A stretch of 64,000 nt of DNA. Source: Clostridiales bacterium. GTDB lineage: Bacteria; Bacillota; Clostridia; Lachnospirales; Lachnospiraceae. The first letter of the stretch is position 1, and the number at the start of each line of letters is the position of its first letter. Position numbers and translations under genes: made by a program. Below, piece by piece: positions 33,177 through 40,902 of this stretch. The notes beneath the pieces are model-generated. The model made no database searches. It was not told the origin of the DNA and was given only the letters and a program-made list of their open reading frames with translations. The stretch covers positions 54,146-118,145 of the forward strand of contig JAJQCD010000034.1 of NCBI GenBank assembly GCA_021202925.1, given 5' to 3'.

Positions 33177-33591
33177 TCACTCTGACGCTTCATTCAGTTC
33201 TACCAGCCGCCCATGAACCACATATCCTGCGCTCTCAAAGGAGAACGCGCACGTAGACAGTGTGATGATCCTATCTTCTGTAATCAGTCGGATGTTTGCT
33301 GTGAAATCAGACTTTGCACTGATCTCCAGCATTTGGTCATCTGTTGGAACCTGCATACTGAACCGCGACATATTGGCAACGATAGTAAAAGCAGTGTAAT
33401 CAATATATTGTGAAAAAGTCGGTCTCCGTCAGTGAAAGGTATTCTAGCAAATCCGCGACACGGGAATCATTTCCTGCATTGTAGTGATAATCATTTCGCA
33501 GAAGATCCAGCTTCAGATATTCGCATTTTTTTGATACTGTATGGTAATCCCGTAAATCGAAAAGTTCTTCGATCAATCCTTCTCCGGCCAC
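33177..33591 (-). pseudogene. class B sortase-like remnant
   Basis: The stretch 33177-33371 encodes RIITLSTCAFSFESAGYVVHGRLVE. It contains the TLSTC active-site cysteine motif and the downstream arginine region of class B sortases. The frame upstream (33400-33591) is shifted by one base, and its first 60 residues are not clearly sortase. The catalytic histidine region is not seen, so the gene is broken. Confidence 0.6.
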
Positions 33592-33743
33592 ATCAACGCG
33601 AACCTATTCTAACACGACATTTATAAAAATGACAGGACAGGATCTTCCATTGGATTGTTTTTTGAAAACAACAGATCACTTTTTACTGTCCATTCTCCGA
33701 AGGATATGCTATACTTCTCATCATAGAAAGAAAAGGTGACGCT

Positions 33744-34184
33744 ATGTCAAAACAATATTACTTTTACGGATGGGGAAACGCAACCGTTCCTGCATTTACG
33801 GATCAATATACAGGCATCCGCACGCCGCAGGATCTGTATGATGCATTATCAGAACTCTGGTGTGCGGACACATGCGCGCCCAGAATGCGTTCGGACTGGA
33901 CGCCGGAGAATAAAACGTTGGGGCAGTGCTCCATCACGGCGTTTCTGGCACAGGACATTTTCGGCGGCGATGTCTATGGAATTCTTCGTCCAGGCGGCAA
34001 CTATCATTGCTATAATGTGATCGGAAACTGTGTCTTTGATCTGACCAGTGAACAGTTCGGAGAGGAGACGCTGAATTATTCTGGCAATCCTCTGCAGTCA
34101 AGAGAGGTTCATTTTGCCAAAGAGGAAAAGCGGCTGCGCTATGAAAAGCTGAAAGCGGATCTGCAGGCGTTCTGTAAAAAATAA
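33744..34184 (+). CDS. YunG-like small protein
   Basis: A 146-residue protein (MSKQYYFYGWGNATVPAFTD start; LGQCSITAFLAQDIFGGDVYGI with a central Gln-Cys; HCYNVIGNCVFDLTSEQFG). The pattern with a QCS and HCYN pair resembles YunG-type proteins, possibly with a papain-like fold; function unknown. A TATACT -10 at 33710-33715 and the AAAAGGTGACG ribosome binding site are conserved in the truncated copy at 62.1 kb. Confidence 0.65.
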   Translation: MSKQYYFYGWGNATVPAFTDQYTGIRTPQDLYDALSELWCADTCAPRMRSDWTPENKTLGQCSITAFLAQDIFGGDVYGILRPGGNYHCYNVIGNCVFDLTSEQFGEETLNYSGNPLQSREVHFAKEEKRLRYEKLKADLQAFCKK

Positions 34185-34214
34185 TCGAGTCGTCTGTGTG
34201 GAAATGGGAAGGGA

Positions 34215-34631
34215 GGCTGTGCCTACGGAAAATTTTTTGAGAACAAAGCGGCATTCATCAGCGCGGAGTGGTTCCCGGACTTTGCGAATTACCGCAGGGA
34301 TGGCTACGACTTCGACGCACGATTTGATGATGAACTGGCCTCTTACAAAGATAAACAGCTTTTTGAACTGCTGGACGCCCGCGCGCCAGTGCTTTCCAAA
34401 ACACTGAAACGCGACGGAAATTATAGAAAAGGCGGCGCGACCGGCTTCGATACATCCATCAATCGGCTGCAGGCGCAGGGCTATGTGATTATCAGCAACT
34501 TCATTTATCTGCAGGATCGCCATGGAAAAGAATACGGTTGGGGCGTTGCGGAAATTTCTCAAGTAACATATTTGCCGATGCCAAATAATATGGAAATAGT
34601 GAATGTTTTGCTGTACCTCCCTGTCCTTTGA
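34215..34631 (+). pseudogene. AlkZ-like gene lacking both ends
   Basis: This matches residues about 68-176 of the intact protein at 62.25 kb (KFFENKAAFISAEWFPDFAN; KGGATGFDTSINRLQAQGYV). The 5' third is deleted at an AGGCTG that occurs at both borders of the missing segment in the intact copy. The 3' end is deleted at TGCGGA in the same way, after which the frame reads into unrelated sequence. Confidence 0.75.
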
Positions 34632-34658
34632 TGATGTCAGTTTACCAGAAAACAAAAA

Positions 34659-34694
34659 GGAAGTGGTCGTCCGCAAAGCGACAAAACCACTTCC
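34659..34694. terminator. hairpin after the AlkZ-like remnant
   Basis: GGAAGTGGT (34659-34667) pairs with ACCACTTCC (34686-34694). An A-run on the left side would give a T-run on the minus strand, so it could terminate in that direction. Confidence 0.4.
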
Positions 34695-34711
34695 ATAGCT
34701 AACCTCCAGAT

Positions 34712-34738
34712 AAGTACCTTACAAAAATGTAGGTACTT
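34712..34738. promoter_or_regulatory. HxlR-type palindrome upstream of flavin reductase gene
   Basis: AAGTACCT and AGGTACTT form an inverted repeat around TTACAAAAATGT, with further TAC/GT pairing inside. Spaced AGTAC/GTACT palindromes are typical of HxlR/YodB-family operators. It lies about 100 bp before the flavin reductase ATG. Confidence 0.5.
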
Positions 34739-34841
34739 GTATGTCTGTTTGTACCATGTTATCATATATTCAGCTTCAGGACAAGAAGGATACAGAGTTC
34801 CTTTGTCCCTGAAAAAACAAAAATCACAGAAGGAGTACATC

Positions 34842-35405
34842 ATGAGAAAAAATATTAAGACGACGGAAGCCATTTTCCCGATGCCGGTGCTGATGATAGC
34901 GACCTACAATGAAGATGGAAGCGTGGACGTTATGAACGCCGCATGGGGCACCATGCTCGAAAGAGATCAGGTAATTCTGAACCTGACAGAAACGCATAAA
35001 ACAGTAAAAAACATCAAAGCAAGAAAAGCTTTCACAGTAAGCATCGCGGACGCGGCACACGTAGTGGAAGCTGATTATTTCGGCGTCGTATCCGGAAACA
35101 ACACGCCTGACAAATTTGCAAAAAGCGGCCTGACCACAACAAAGTCTAAGCTCGTGGATGCCCCGATTATCAATGAATTTCCTCTTTGCATGGAGTGCGA
35201 ATTCATACAGTACCAGGACGATGAATATGGCTGCGGAGTCATCGGAAAGGTAGTCAATACTACAGCGGATGAGTCCGTGATGAATGGCGACAACGTAGAT
35301 ATCACAAAGGTCGCGGCCATTGCATTCGATCCATACACGCATGGCTACTATAAGGTCACAGAGCGAGTCGGAAATGCATTTAAGGATGGTCTGAAGCTGA
35401 GATAA
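34842..35405 (+). CDS. flavin reductase family protein
   Basis: The start at 34842 follows AGGAG (34831-34835); the open frame extends upstream without support. The 187-residue product has the split-barrel FMN fold (TEAIFPMPVLMIATYNEDGSVDVMNAAWG, RKAFTVSIADAAHV, YFGVVSGNNTPDKF), typical of anaerobe flavoredoxin-like proteins. It may pass electrons between ferredoxin-like partners and FMN. HxlR-type control is suggested by the palindrome upstream. Confidence 0.87.
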   Translation: MRKNIKTTEAIFPMPVLMIATYNEDGSVDVMNAAWGTMLERDQVILNLTETHKTVKNIKARKAFTVSIADAAHVVEADYFGVVSGNNTPDKFAKSGLTTTKSKLVDAPIINEFPLCMECEFIQYQDDEYGCGVIGKVVNTTADESVMNGDNVDITKVAAIAFDPYTHGYYKVTERVGNAFKDGLKLR

Positions 35406-35406
35406 A

Positions 35407-36333
35407 TCAGAACAGACTCATCTGCCGGTCAATCCAGCTGACCTGCTTCGCTTCGTGGATCTGGTCATCCGGATGCCCCTCTCCGATCAGGAACGGGGAC
35501 TCCGGATTATGTAGCTTCATGTTTGGGCGCGCCGCCGCTGCATTTACATTGGCATAACAATAACGGCACAGGTGCCCGCAGGTATCGTATGCTCCTATAT
35601 CATTTCCCAGATAACAGGCGCATTCACTGCGGGCTGATTTCCGTCTGGGTGCGTCCAGCCTGCAGTGCAGAGCAGTTTCAAAAGTTTCAATCGTCATGCA
35701 GCCGGAGCAGTCGATTCCATAAGGAGCCAGGTCATTTCCTTCCGCACAGGCTTTGACTGTCATGCCATATCTGCGGCCGATCTCAGCAAACGCTTTTCCG
35801 ATTTCCACCCGTTCTGCAAAGCGAACCGGCCTTGCCTGCGGAAAGTTGCGTTCAACCTTTTTATAAATATCAATGAAGCTGATAACGCAGGTCTTTGTAT
35901 ATCCGGACAGGTATGCTGCCATCTTTTCAAAATCAGAGATATGCTGCTCCACAGGATAAACATCCGAAACCAGGATCGGGTCATACCGCCAGCCCACAGA
36001 ATCAACGCCGACCATACCTGAAAGTTTTCGGAAATAATCCATCACAGTTCCTTTCTCAGGGACATTTGTCTCTATATCTTTCCCGTATGGTGTGATCGTG
36101 ACAAACCAGTACTGGCCGTAGGGCGCAAGCAGATCCATGTATGGAAACATCGGCGCGGGATTTTTGGTGCAGAAACCGATCAGATCAACGACATCCGGAG
36201 ACAGCATGTAGCGAGTCACAGAGACAGGATTATATGGGTTCCTCACGCACACAAAACCAGCTCGAAGCCGGTTTGCAAACCATCTGGAATAAAATGCCGG
36301 AATATCCGTCCGAAGCCCTGTCTGTAAAATCAT
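35407..36333 (-). CDS. DUF1848 protein with C-terminal CX3CX2C
   Basis: A 308-residue protein of DUF1848. The body has features of a TIM-barrel-like radical-SAM relative (FCTKNPAPMFPYMD, YGQYWFVTITPYGKDIE, GWRYDPILVSDVY). Unusually, the cysteines are near the C-terminus: CSGCM, CACYLG and CGHLCRYCYAN, the last being CX3CX2C. It begins 15 bp after the sirtuin stop and is probably the last gene of the riboswitch-led operon. The reaction is unknown. Confidence 0.8.
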   Translation of the reverse strand: MILQTGLRTDIPAFYSRWFANRLRAGFVCVRNPYNPVSVTRYMLSPDVVDLIGFCTKNPAPMFPYMDLLAPYGQYWFVTITPYGKDIETNVPEKGTVMDYFRKLSGMVGVDSVGWRYDPILVSDVYPVEQHISDFEKMAAYLSGYTKTCVISFIDIYKKVERNFPQARPVRFAERVEIGKAFAEIGRRYGMTVKACAEGNDLAPYGIDCSGCMTIETFETALHCRLDAPRRKSARSECACYLGNDIGAYDTCGHLCRYCYANVNAAAARPNMKLHNPESPFLIGEGHPDDQIHEAKQVSWIDRQMSLF

Positions 36334-36348
36334 ATACCTGTCACCTTC

Positions 36349-37269
36349 TTACAGTTCTTTTATCTGTTTTACCACAGATCCGATATCCCCATCAATACAG
36401 ATTGATTGATTTTTTATCTCACACGGGCACATAGCTTCCCCTTTGTTGACACAGGCATATACGGCCTTCGGATTCTTTGCTGTCATCCGCCAGAACGGAT
36501 ACTTGATAATCACAGGGGTATTTGCGCCTACTCCCAGTTCCAGAAACAGAATGTGCAGATTCTCATGCCGACGGATAAAATCATTGTATCGTTCCGCTGC
36601 CTTATGCCATCCATCATCCTCGACAAAAGTATCATCGCAGCGCAGATTTACATTCATGGGAGCGCCGCATATCGGACAGTACGGAACTAAATCTGACGGA
36701 ATTGTCATTTTAGGAGCCGTGTTGTCGGACAGCCTGAAATCACCGGTTTTCGTTATCTGATATCCCTGCGATTCAACCATCTGCCGGACAGCTTCTTCAT
36801 TATCGTAAGTCCTGTCATGACAGGGTTTGGAACATTGCCACAGCCCGTAATCACCCTGCGTATAGAACAGCCGCTTTTTGTCAAACCCGGCAAGCTGAAA
36901 CTGATGATCCACGTTGGTGGTCAGTACAAAATAATCTTTGTCCTTTACCAGTTCCAACAGGTCAATGTATGGCTTGCCAATGCCCGCTTCGTAGCGGTTG
37001 ACCAGAATATGCCGTGACCACCATGCCCAGTATTCCTCAAATGTGTCAAACGGATAAAACCCGCCGGAATACATATCAGTGATGCCGTATTTTCTGTGAA
37101 AATCTGAAAAGTATTTTTCAAACCGTTCCCCACTGTAACTCATGCCAGCCGAAGTGGAAAGCCCTGCGCCGGCACCGATGACAATGGCGTCTGCCGCCTC
37201 AATTTCATTTTCCAACTGTAATAATTGATCCGGCACTTTCGTTTGGGTGGAGAATGCTTTGCTTACCAT
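36349..37269 (-). CDS. class M sirtuin (SirTM-like)
   Basis: The ATG at 37269 is chosen because it follows the macrodomain stop by one base (TGAAATG, translational coupling); the open frame extends 17 codons into the macrodomain gene. The 306-residue product has the NAD-binding GAGAGLSTSAGMSYSGERF, the TTNVDHQFQLAGF segment and a zinc ribbon with CPICGAPM. SirTM enzymes act as ADP-ribosyltransferases paired with a macrodomain hydrolase, usually beside GcvH-L and LplA2. Those two are absent in this window. Here the partner upstream is a PNPOx-ferredoxin. Confidence 0.85.
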   Translation of the reverse strand: MVSKAFSTQTKVPDQLLQLENEIEAADAIVIGAGAGLSTSAGMSYSGERFEKYFSDFHRKYGITDMYSGGFYPFDTFEEYWAWWSRHILVNRYEAGIGKPYIDLLELVKDKDYFVLTTNVDHQFQLAGFDKKRLFYTQGDYGLWQCSKPCHDRTYDNEEAVRQMVESQGYQITKTGDFRLSDNTAPKMTIPSDLVPYCPICGAPMNVNLRCDDTFVEDDGWHKAAERYNDFIRRHENLHILFLELGVGANTPVIIKYPFWRMTAKNPKAVYACVNKGEAMCPCEIKNQSICIDGDIGSVVKQIKEL

Positions 37270-37270
37270 T

Positions 37271-38044
37271 TCACCGAAGGATATCCCGGTAGATTTGTAA
37301 GTCGATGTCTTTGAAAACATTGAAGATCACCTCGATTTCGCTGTTGGTCTGTTCTTTATAATCCTTTACCGTACTGACGGCAACCTGTGCTGCCTTGTCA
37401 TTGGGAAAGTGAAATTCCCCGGTAGAGATGCAGCAGAACGCAACACTTTTGATGTTATTCTGGTCTGCCAGCTCCAGGCAGGAACGATAGCAGGAAGCAA
37501 GCAGCTCCTTATCTTTTCTGGTAAGCCAACCACTGACGATGGGACCGACGGTATGCAGTATGCAGTCACAGGGCAGATTGAATGCCGGAGTAATTTTTGC
37601 CCTGCCGATTTCCTCCTCATGCCCCTGCTTTTCCATCAGATCCGCGCAGGCGGCGCGAAGCTGAACACCTGCGTAGGTATGAATGGCGTTATCAATACAG
37701 CCGTGATTTGGGCAGAAGCAGCCCAGCATCTGAGAGTTGGCTGCGTTGACAATCGCTCTGCAGCGAAGTGTGGTGATGTCTCCTTGCCAAAGATAAATCC
37801 CCTCCTGCATCGGCGTCAGGTCTGCAAAATCCGTAATGCCTTTGCGCCGGGTTTCTTCCTACAAATAAGCGTCCTGTACTTCCAGAAACTGACCACTGAC
37901 CGGCTTCGGCATCCGCACATTGAACAGCGCCCGCAGGAGTCGTTTCTGCTGCTGTTTGTCAGATGGAATTTCCATATCCCGATATTGTGTTTCCTCCGAA
38001 AGAAGTGCCCTGATTAAATAAATTCTTCGCTCATCCTGTGTCAT
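37271..38044 (-). pseudogene. SirTM-linked macrodomain gene with in-frame amber codon
   Basis: Reading from the ATG at 38044, 61 codons (MTQDERRIYLIRALLSEETQ, FLEVQDAYL) match the N-terminal extension of the SirTM-linked ADP-ribose hydrolase. A TAG at 37859-37861 follows. The same frame then continues EETRRKGITDFADLTPMQEGIYLWQGDI through the whole macrodomain (NAANSQMLGCFCPNHGCIDN, GVQLRAACADLM) to 37271. A single C-to-T change (CAG to TAG) explains it. Options are a recent null allele, a sequencing error, suppression, or reinitiation at Met 37810. The zinc-type CFCPNHGCIDN loop is intact. Confidence 0.85.
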
Positions 38045-38046
38045 GG

Positions 38047-38655
38047 TTATCCTCTCTTTTCGATGGTCTGTTTCGGGCAGATTTCCGCGCAGCGACCGCA
38101 GTGCAGGCAGCGGCTCTGGTCAATAACCACTGGCTTTACAGAAATATCAATGCACTTCTGGGGACAGACAGAGTAGCACAGCTTGCAGCCAATGCAGGCG
38201 CTGCCCACGAAGTAGCCGCTCATTACGGATTCCGGCTGACCGATCACAATGCTGTCTCTCGTCACATGGGAGGGGTCGCTGATGTCGAAGTATTCCCCGC
38301 TGGCCTCATACAACCAAAACACCTCCAGAGCGCTGCGGGTGTCGCCGGGATAGATCTTCTGCATATATGGATTCTTTTCAAAAATCTCATCCAGTTTTTC
38401 GCTGCCGATGTTCTGAATCCTTCCCCGCAGCGAAACAGACTTTTTATCCTTGGTTGCGGACAGAGCAATATATTTCTGTTCCATCAGCTGGCTGTAAAAG
38501 GCTTTGCCTTTTGCCGTCAGGAAGTACACGCCTTTTTCGTCCCACAGCATCATATCAATCGTGCGGGTCTGGGGATGACCGTCTGCGCCGATGGTGGCGA
38601 CGGTAGTGGAATGAATGTCCTCCACCAGCATTTTCAGATAATCCAGATTTGTCAT
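38047..38655 (-). CDS. PNPOx-like flavoprotein fused to a two-[4Fe-4S] ferredoxin
   Basis: A 202-residue protein. Residues 1-135 form a pyridoxamine-phosphate-oxidase-like FMN barrel (TTVATIGADGHPQTRTIDMML). Residues 145-200 form a ferredoxin with CIGCKLCYSVCPQKCI and CLHCGRCAEICP. It is probably an FMN/Fe-S redox carrier or sensor in the cytoplasm. It is first in the operon, two bases before the macrodomain start. An FMN riboswitch and an SD-sequestering hairpin precede it. Confidence 0.88.
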   Translation of the reverse strand: MTNLDYLKMLVEDIHSTTVATIGADGHPQTRTIDMMLWDEKGVYFLTAKGKAFYSQLMEQKYIALSATKDKKSVSLRGRIQNIGSEKLDEIFEKNPYMQKIYPGDTRSALEVFWLYEASGEYFDISDPSHVTRDSIVIGQPESVMSGYFVGSACIGCKLCYSVCPQKCIDISVKPVVIDQSRCLHCGRCAEICPKQTIEKRG

Positions 38656-38660
38656 GATTT

Positions 38661-38685
38661 CTTTCCTCCCTCCGGGATAGGAAAG
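38661..38685 (-). promoter_or_regulatory. hairpin sequestering the ribosome binding site
   Basis: On the minus strand CTTTCC and CCC pair with GGG and GGAAAG, folding the Shine-Dalgarno GGAGGGAGG into the stem just before the ATG at 38655. It lies directly downstream of the FMN aptamer, so it is the likely expression platform for translational control. Confidence 0.6.
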
Positions 38686-38719
38686 CCCGACGATACAATA
38701 ACTTCAATCATCTGGCTTC

Positions 38720-38840
38720 CTGCTATCCTCTTTTATCCGGACTTTACCGTCGGTACTGGAATTGCACCAGCTCATGCCTTTCAGCTTGCGGACTATACCG
38801 CCGGTGGGGAATTGCACCCTCTCCACTCCGTTCCTACCCG
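38720..38840 (-). ncRNA. FMN riboswitch (RFN element)
   Basis: The minus strand carries the RFN blocks in order: AGGGTGCAATTCCCCACCGG, CGGTATAGTCCGCAAGC, GAGCTGGTGCAATTCCAG, ACCGACGGTAAAGTCCGGAT and AAAGAGGAT. These match the conserved FMN aptamer core (GGGTG-AATTCCC-ACCGGCGGT, GGTG-AATTCC-CCGAC-GT-AGTCCGGAT). RFN elements normally control riboflavin synthesis or uptake. Here it precedes a PNPOx-ferredoxin and sirtuin operon. Confidence 0.9.
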
Positions 38841-38861
38841 CAGGGCATGCTGTGCAGGTAG

Positions 38862-38897
38862 GCGCCTGACAGGTGCCACCGGCACCTGTCAGACGCC
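38862..38897. terminator. strong hairpin between PNPOx gene and riboswitch
   Basis: A stem of about 17 bp built on CCTGACAGGTGCC and GGCACCTGTCAG, with one mismatch near the base. It lies between the 38.9-kb PNPOx gene and the FMN riboswitch on the same strand, a logical place for termination. No T-run follows, so the function is tentative. Confidence 0.5.
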
Positions 38898-38928
38898 CTC
38901 AAAGATTGTGTTATGAAATTCGTTTCGC

Positions 38929-39324
38929 TTAGAATTCGTAGGGCGGATTGCCGGAGAAATCAGCAATCAGGCCATGCGCATTCTCCAGATAGAACACCTC
39001 GAAAATCGGGTTGTCAGCAGTCTGATACTGACCCTTCACGATGGGATTCTGGATGCACATTTCTTTGGCAGCCATATTGTTCTCAAAAACAGCCTTGCCA
39101 TGCAGACGAATCCATGCATATTCCGGGCTGGAAACAGAAATCTCGATCTCCGGATTCTCCTGCATGTCCTTGTAGACATCCTTGGTATTATTGGTGCAAA
39201 ACCACAGCTTGCCGTCCAGTTCGCCGGCGAACATAAACGGACGACACTTTGCCTTTCCGTCACGGCCGACAGTAGCCAGGTACTGAACAGGATTTGCGTT
39301 TAAAAATTCGATGACTTTCTTCAT
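38929..39324 (-). CDS. PNPOx family protein
   Basis: The ATG at 39324 behind GGAGGTAATCATC is used; the longer open frame is in the upstream region. The 131-residue product is a single FMN-binding split barrel (VIEFLNANPVQYLATVGRDGKAKCRPFMFAGELDGKLWFCTNN in outline), common in gut Clostridia. It is divergent from a broken hxlR copy whose operator-like region (GCACAA-TT-TTGTGC at about 39410-39423) lies between them. Confidence 0.87.
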   Translation of the reverse strand: MKKVIEFLNANPVQYLATVGRDGKAKCRPFMFAGELDGKLWFCTNNTKDVYKDMQENPEIEISVSSPEYAWIRLHGKAVFENNMAAKEMCIQNPIVKGQYQTADNPIFEVFYLENAHGLIADFSGNPPYEF

Positions 39325-39461
39325 GATGATTACCTCCAATTTTGATTCCCTGTATGGGTTTTTCTTTACTGGTTTTATCGTATCAGTATTTTTGTGACCT
39401 GTGAAGTACGCACAATTTTGTGCCATAGTTACTCGAAAGAAACTATAGGAGGTGCATACCA

Positions 39462-39600
39462 TGGAAACAGTCTTTCACAGAAGGTACTGACTGCTCAGCT
39501 TCGGCAAATGGAGAAGAGCGGGCTCCTGATCCGAACCGTATTTCCGGAAGTGCCTCCTCATGTGGAATGTACCCTGATACGGCACCTGGCTTGGTGATGA
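39462..39600 (+). pseudogene. hxlR copy with internal deletion
   Basis: The ATGGAAACA start, the AGGAGG site and about 60 bp of upstream sequence match the intact hxlR at 28.1 kb. After three codons the gene jumps to TTTCACAGAAGGTACTGACTG, losing about 160 bp that encode the recognition helix, in a shifted frame. The 3' end breaks off at CTGATACGGCACC. The operator-like region before it is retained. Confidence 0.75.
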
Positions 39601-39633
39601 TAAACCTCTGACCAACCGGCAGAAGCTGGCGCA

Positions 39634-40188
39634 GGCCAACTCTTCGGTTATGAGCGGTGGGCAAAGCGATATAACCTGAAAGAGATGGCGGAAACCATGG
39701 TCTGGCTTCAAGAGCGTAGGCTTGACAATACTGAAAAACTTGCGGCTACCTATGAGGCTGCGGTCGAAAAATATAATAATCTGTCTGAAAAGACAAAGGC
39801 CAATCAGGCACGCATGAATGAGATCGCTGAGCTGCAAAAACAGATCGGCGCTTACGGCAAGACAAAAGATATTTATGTCCAGTACCGAAAACTGCCAAAG
39901 AATAAACAGGAAAAGTTTTACGAAGAACATCGGTCGGACATCACTGTCCATGAGGCGGCGAAAAAATATTTTGATTCCCTTCACTTGCAAAAGCTGCCAA
40001 CGATCAAAGAATTAAAGCAGGAGTACGCCGTGCTGAGCGCGGAGAATAAGAAACTATATCCGGAACAGAAAGCGGCCCGGAAAGAAATGATCGACCTGCT
40101 CACAGCAAAAAATAATGTGGAGCGTTTTCTGGAAATCAAAATCGAACAGCCTGATCGGGAAGAAAAGAAAAAAGAAGAAAGTCGTTGA
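39634..40188 (+). pseudogene. relaxase/mobilisation protein C-terminal fragment
   Basis: The frame encodes GYERWAKRYNLKEMAETMVW, LQERRL and a long coiled-coil region with LQKQIGAYGKTKDIYVQYRK and FYEEHRSDITVHEAAKKYFD. This is the C-terminal helical part of relaxases carried by Lachnospiraceae integrative elements. The nuclease domain is missing. The segment just after 40188 still reads like element backbone before the LysR scrap. Confidence 0.6.
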
Positions 40189-40289
40189 CAAACGAACAGC
40201 AGACGCCGAAGGCGGCTTAAAACTCCGACCAGAAACGGTCGGGGTTCACAGGGGTTTGGGAGCGGTCAGCCACCAACAAGCAGCAGAGG

Positions 40290-40710
40290 TATATACCGAG
40301 GCATTGCTTGCCAAAATTATACCGAATTCAACATAAAACTCGCAAGCCATCCGCTCGTCGGCGAGGACACCCTGGACGATGAAGCTTTATTCGGACTGCC
40401 CATGATCAGCTGTGATTCCTATTCCATCCCGGCCAGAGCGGCCAATCTGCAGAATTATTTTACCAAACGGCTTCCGGCCGACCAGACTTATGTCTGTGAC
40501 AATATGCAGGTTCTTCTGATGCTGGTGCGTTCCGGCTACGGCTGTTCGATCCTGCCCCGAATCAGCCAGATTGGTCCCGATCTCGTCTGTATTCCCATCA
40601 GCGGGCATCCGCCTTTATCCTATGGATTTTTTTACAAAGACGGAACGGTTCATCCGCTGTTGAAAAAAATGATTTCCATTGTGAAAGAGATTTCCATGAC
40701 TCAGTCATAA
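40290..40710 (+). pseudogene. LysR regulator C-terminal fragment
   Basis: About 130 codons encode the second half of an LTTR effector domain (IKLASHPLVGEDTLDDEALF; NMQVLLMLVRSGYGCSILPR; LSYGFFYKDGTVHPLLKKM). The HTH half is absent and the upstream frame merges with relaxase debris. Confidence 0.75.
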
Positions 40711-40854
40711 TATAACTTATCGGAAGTTGCGTTAGCAACTGCCGATAAAAGGGGCGATAGCCCCGTCCATCGATTATGAGGTTCTGCGTCAGCAGGTTCT
40801 CATAATATAACTTATCGGGAAAAGAGGAAGTACCGTCTGCGGCACTTCCTCTTT
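40708..40854. repeat. repeat and hairpin block ending in a terminator
   Basis: CATAATATAACTTATCGG occurs twice (near 40709 and 40801). Between them are hairpins TTATCGG/CCGATAA with an inner AGTTG/CAACT pair, and GGGGC/GCCCC. The block ends in an 11-bp stem AAAGAGGAAGT (40821-40831) / ACTTCCTCTTT (40844-40854), a likely bidirectional terminator facing the LysR gene. Confidence 0.6.
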
Positions 40855-40902
40855 GCTCAGAAAATGCAGAAAGTGAAGTGATAAATAATCATTTTTGTGG
40901 GT

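Noticed and set aside
37271-38044. Pyrrolysine or general amber recoding
   Set aside because: Other genes in the window end in TAG normally (for example gntR at 14636-14638), and no pylT/pylS was seen; a point mutation is simpler.
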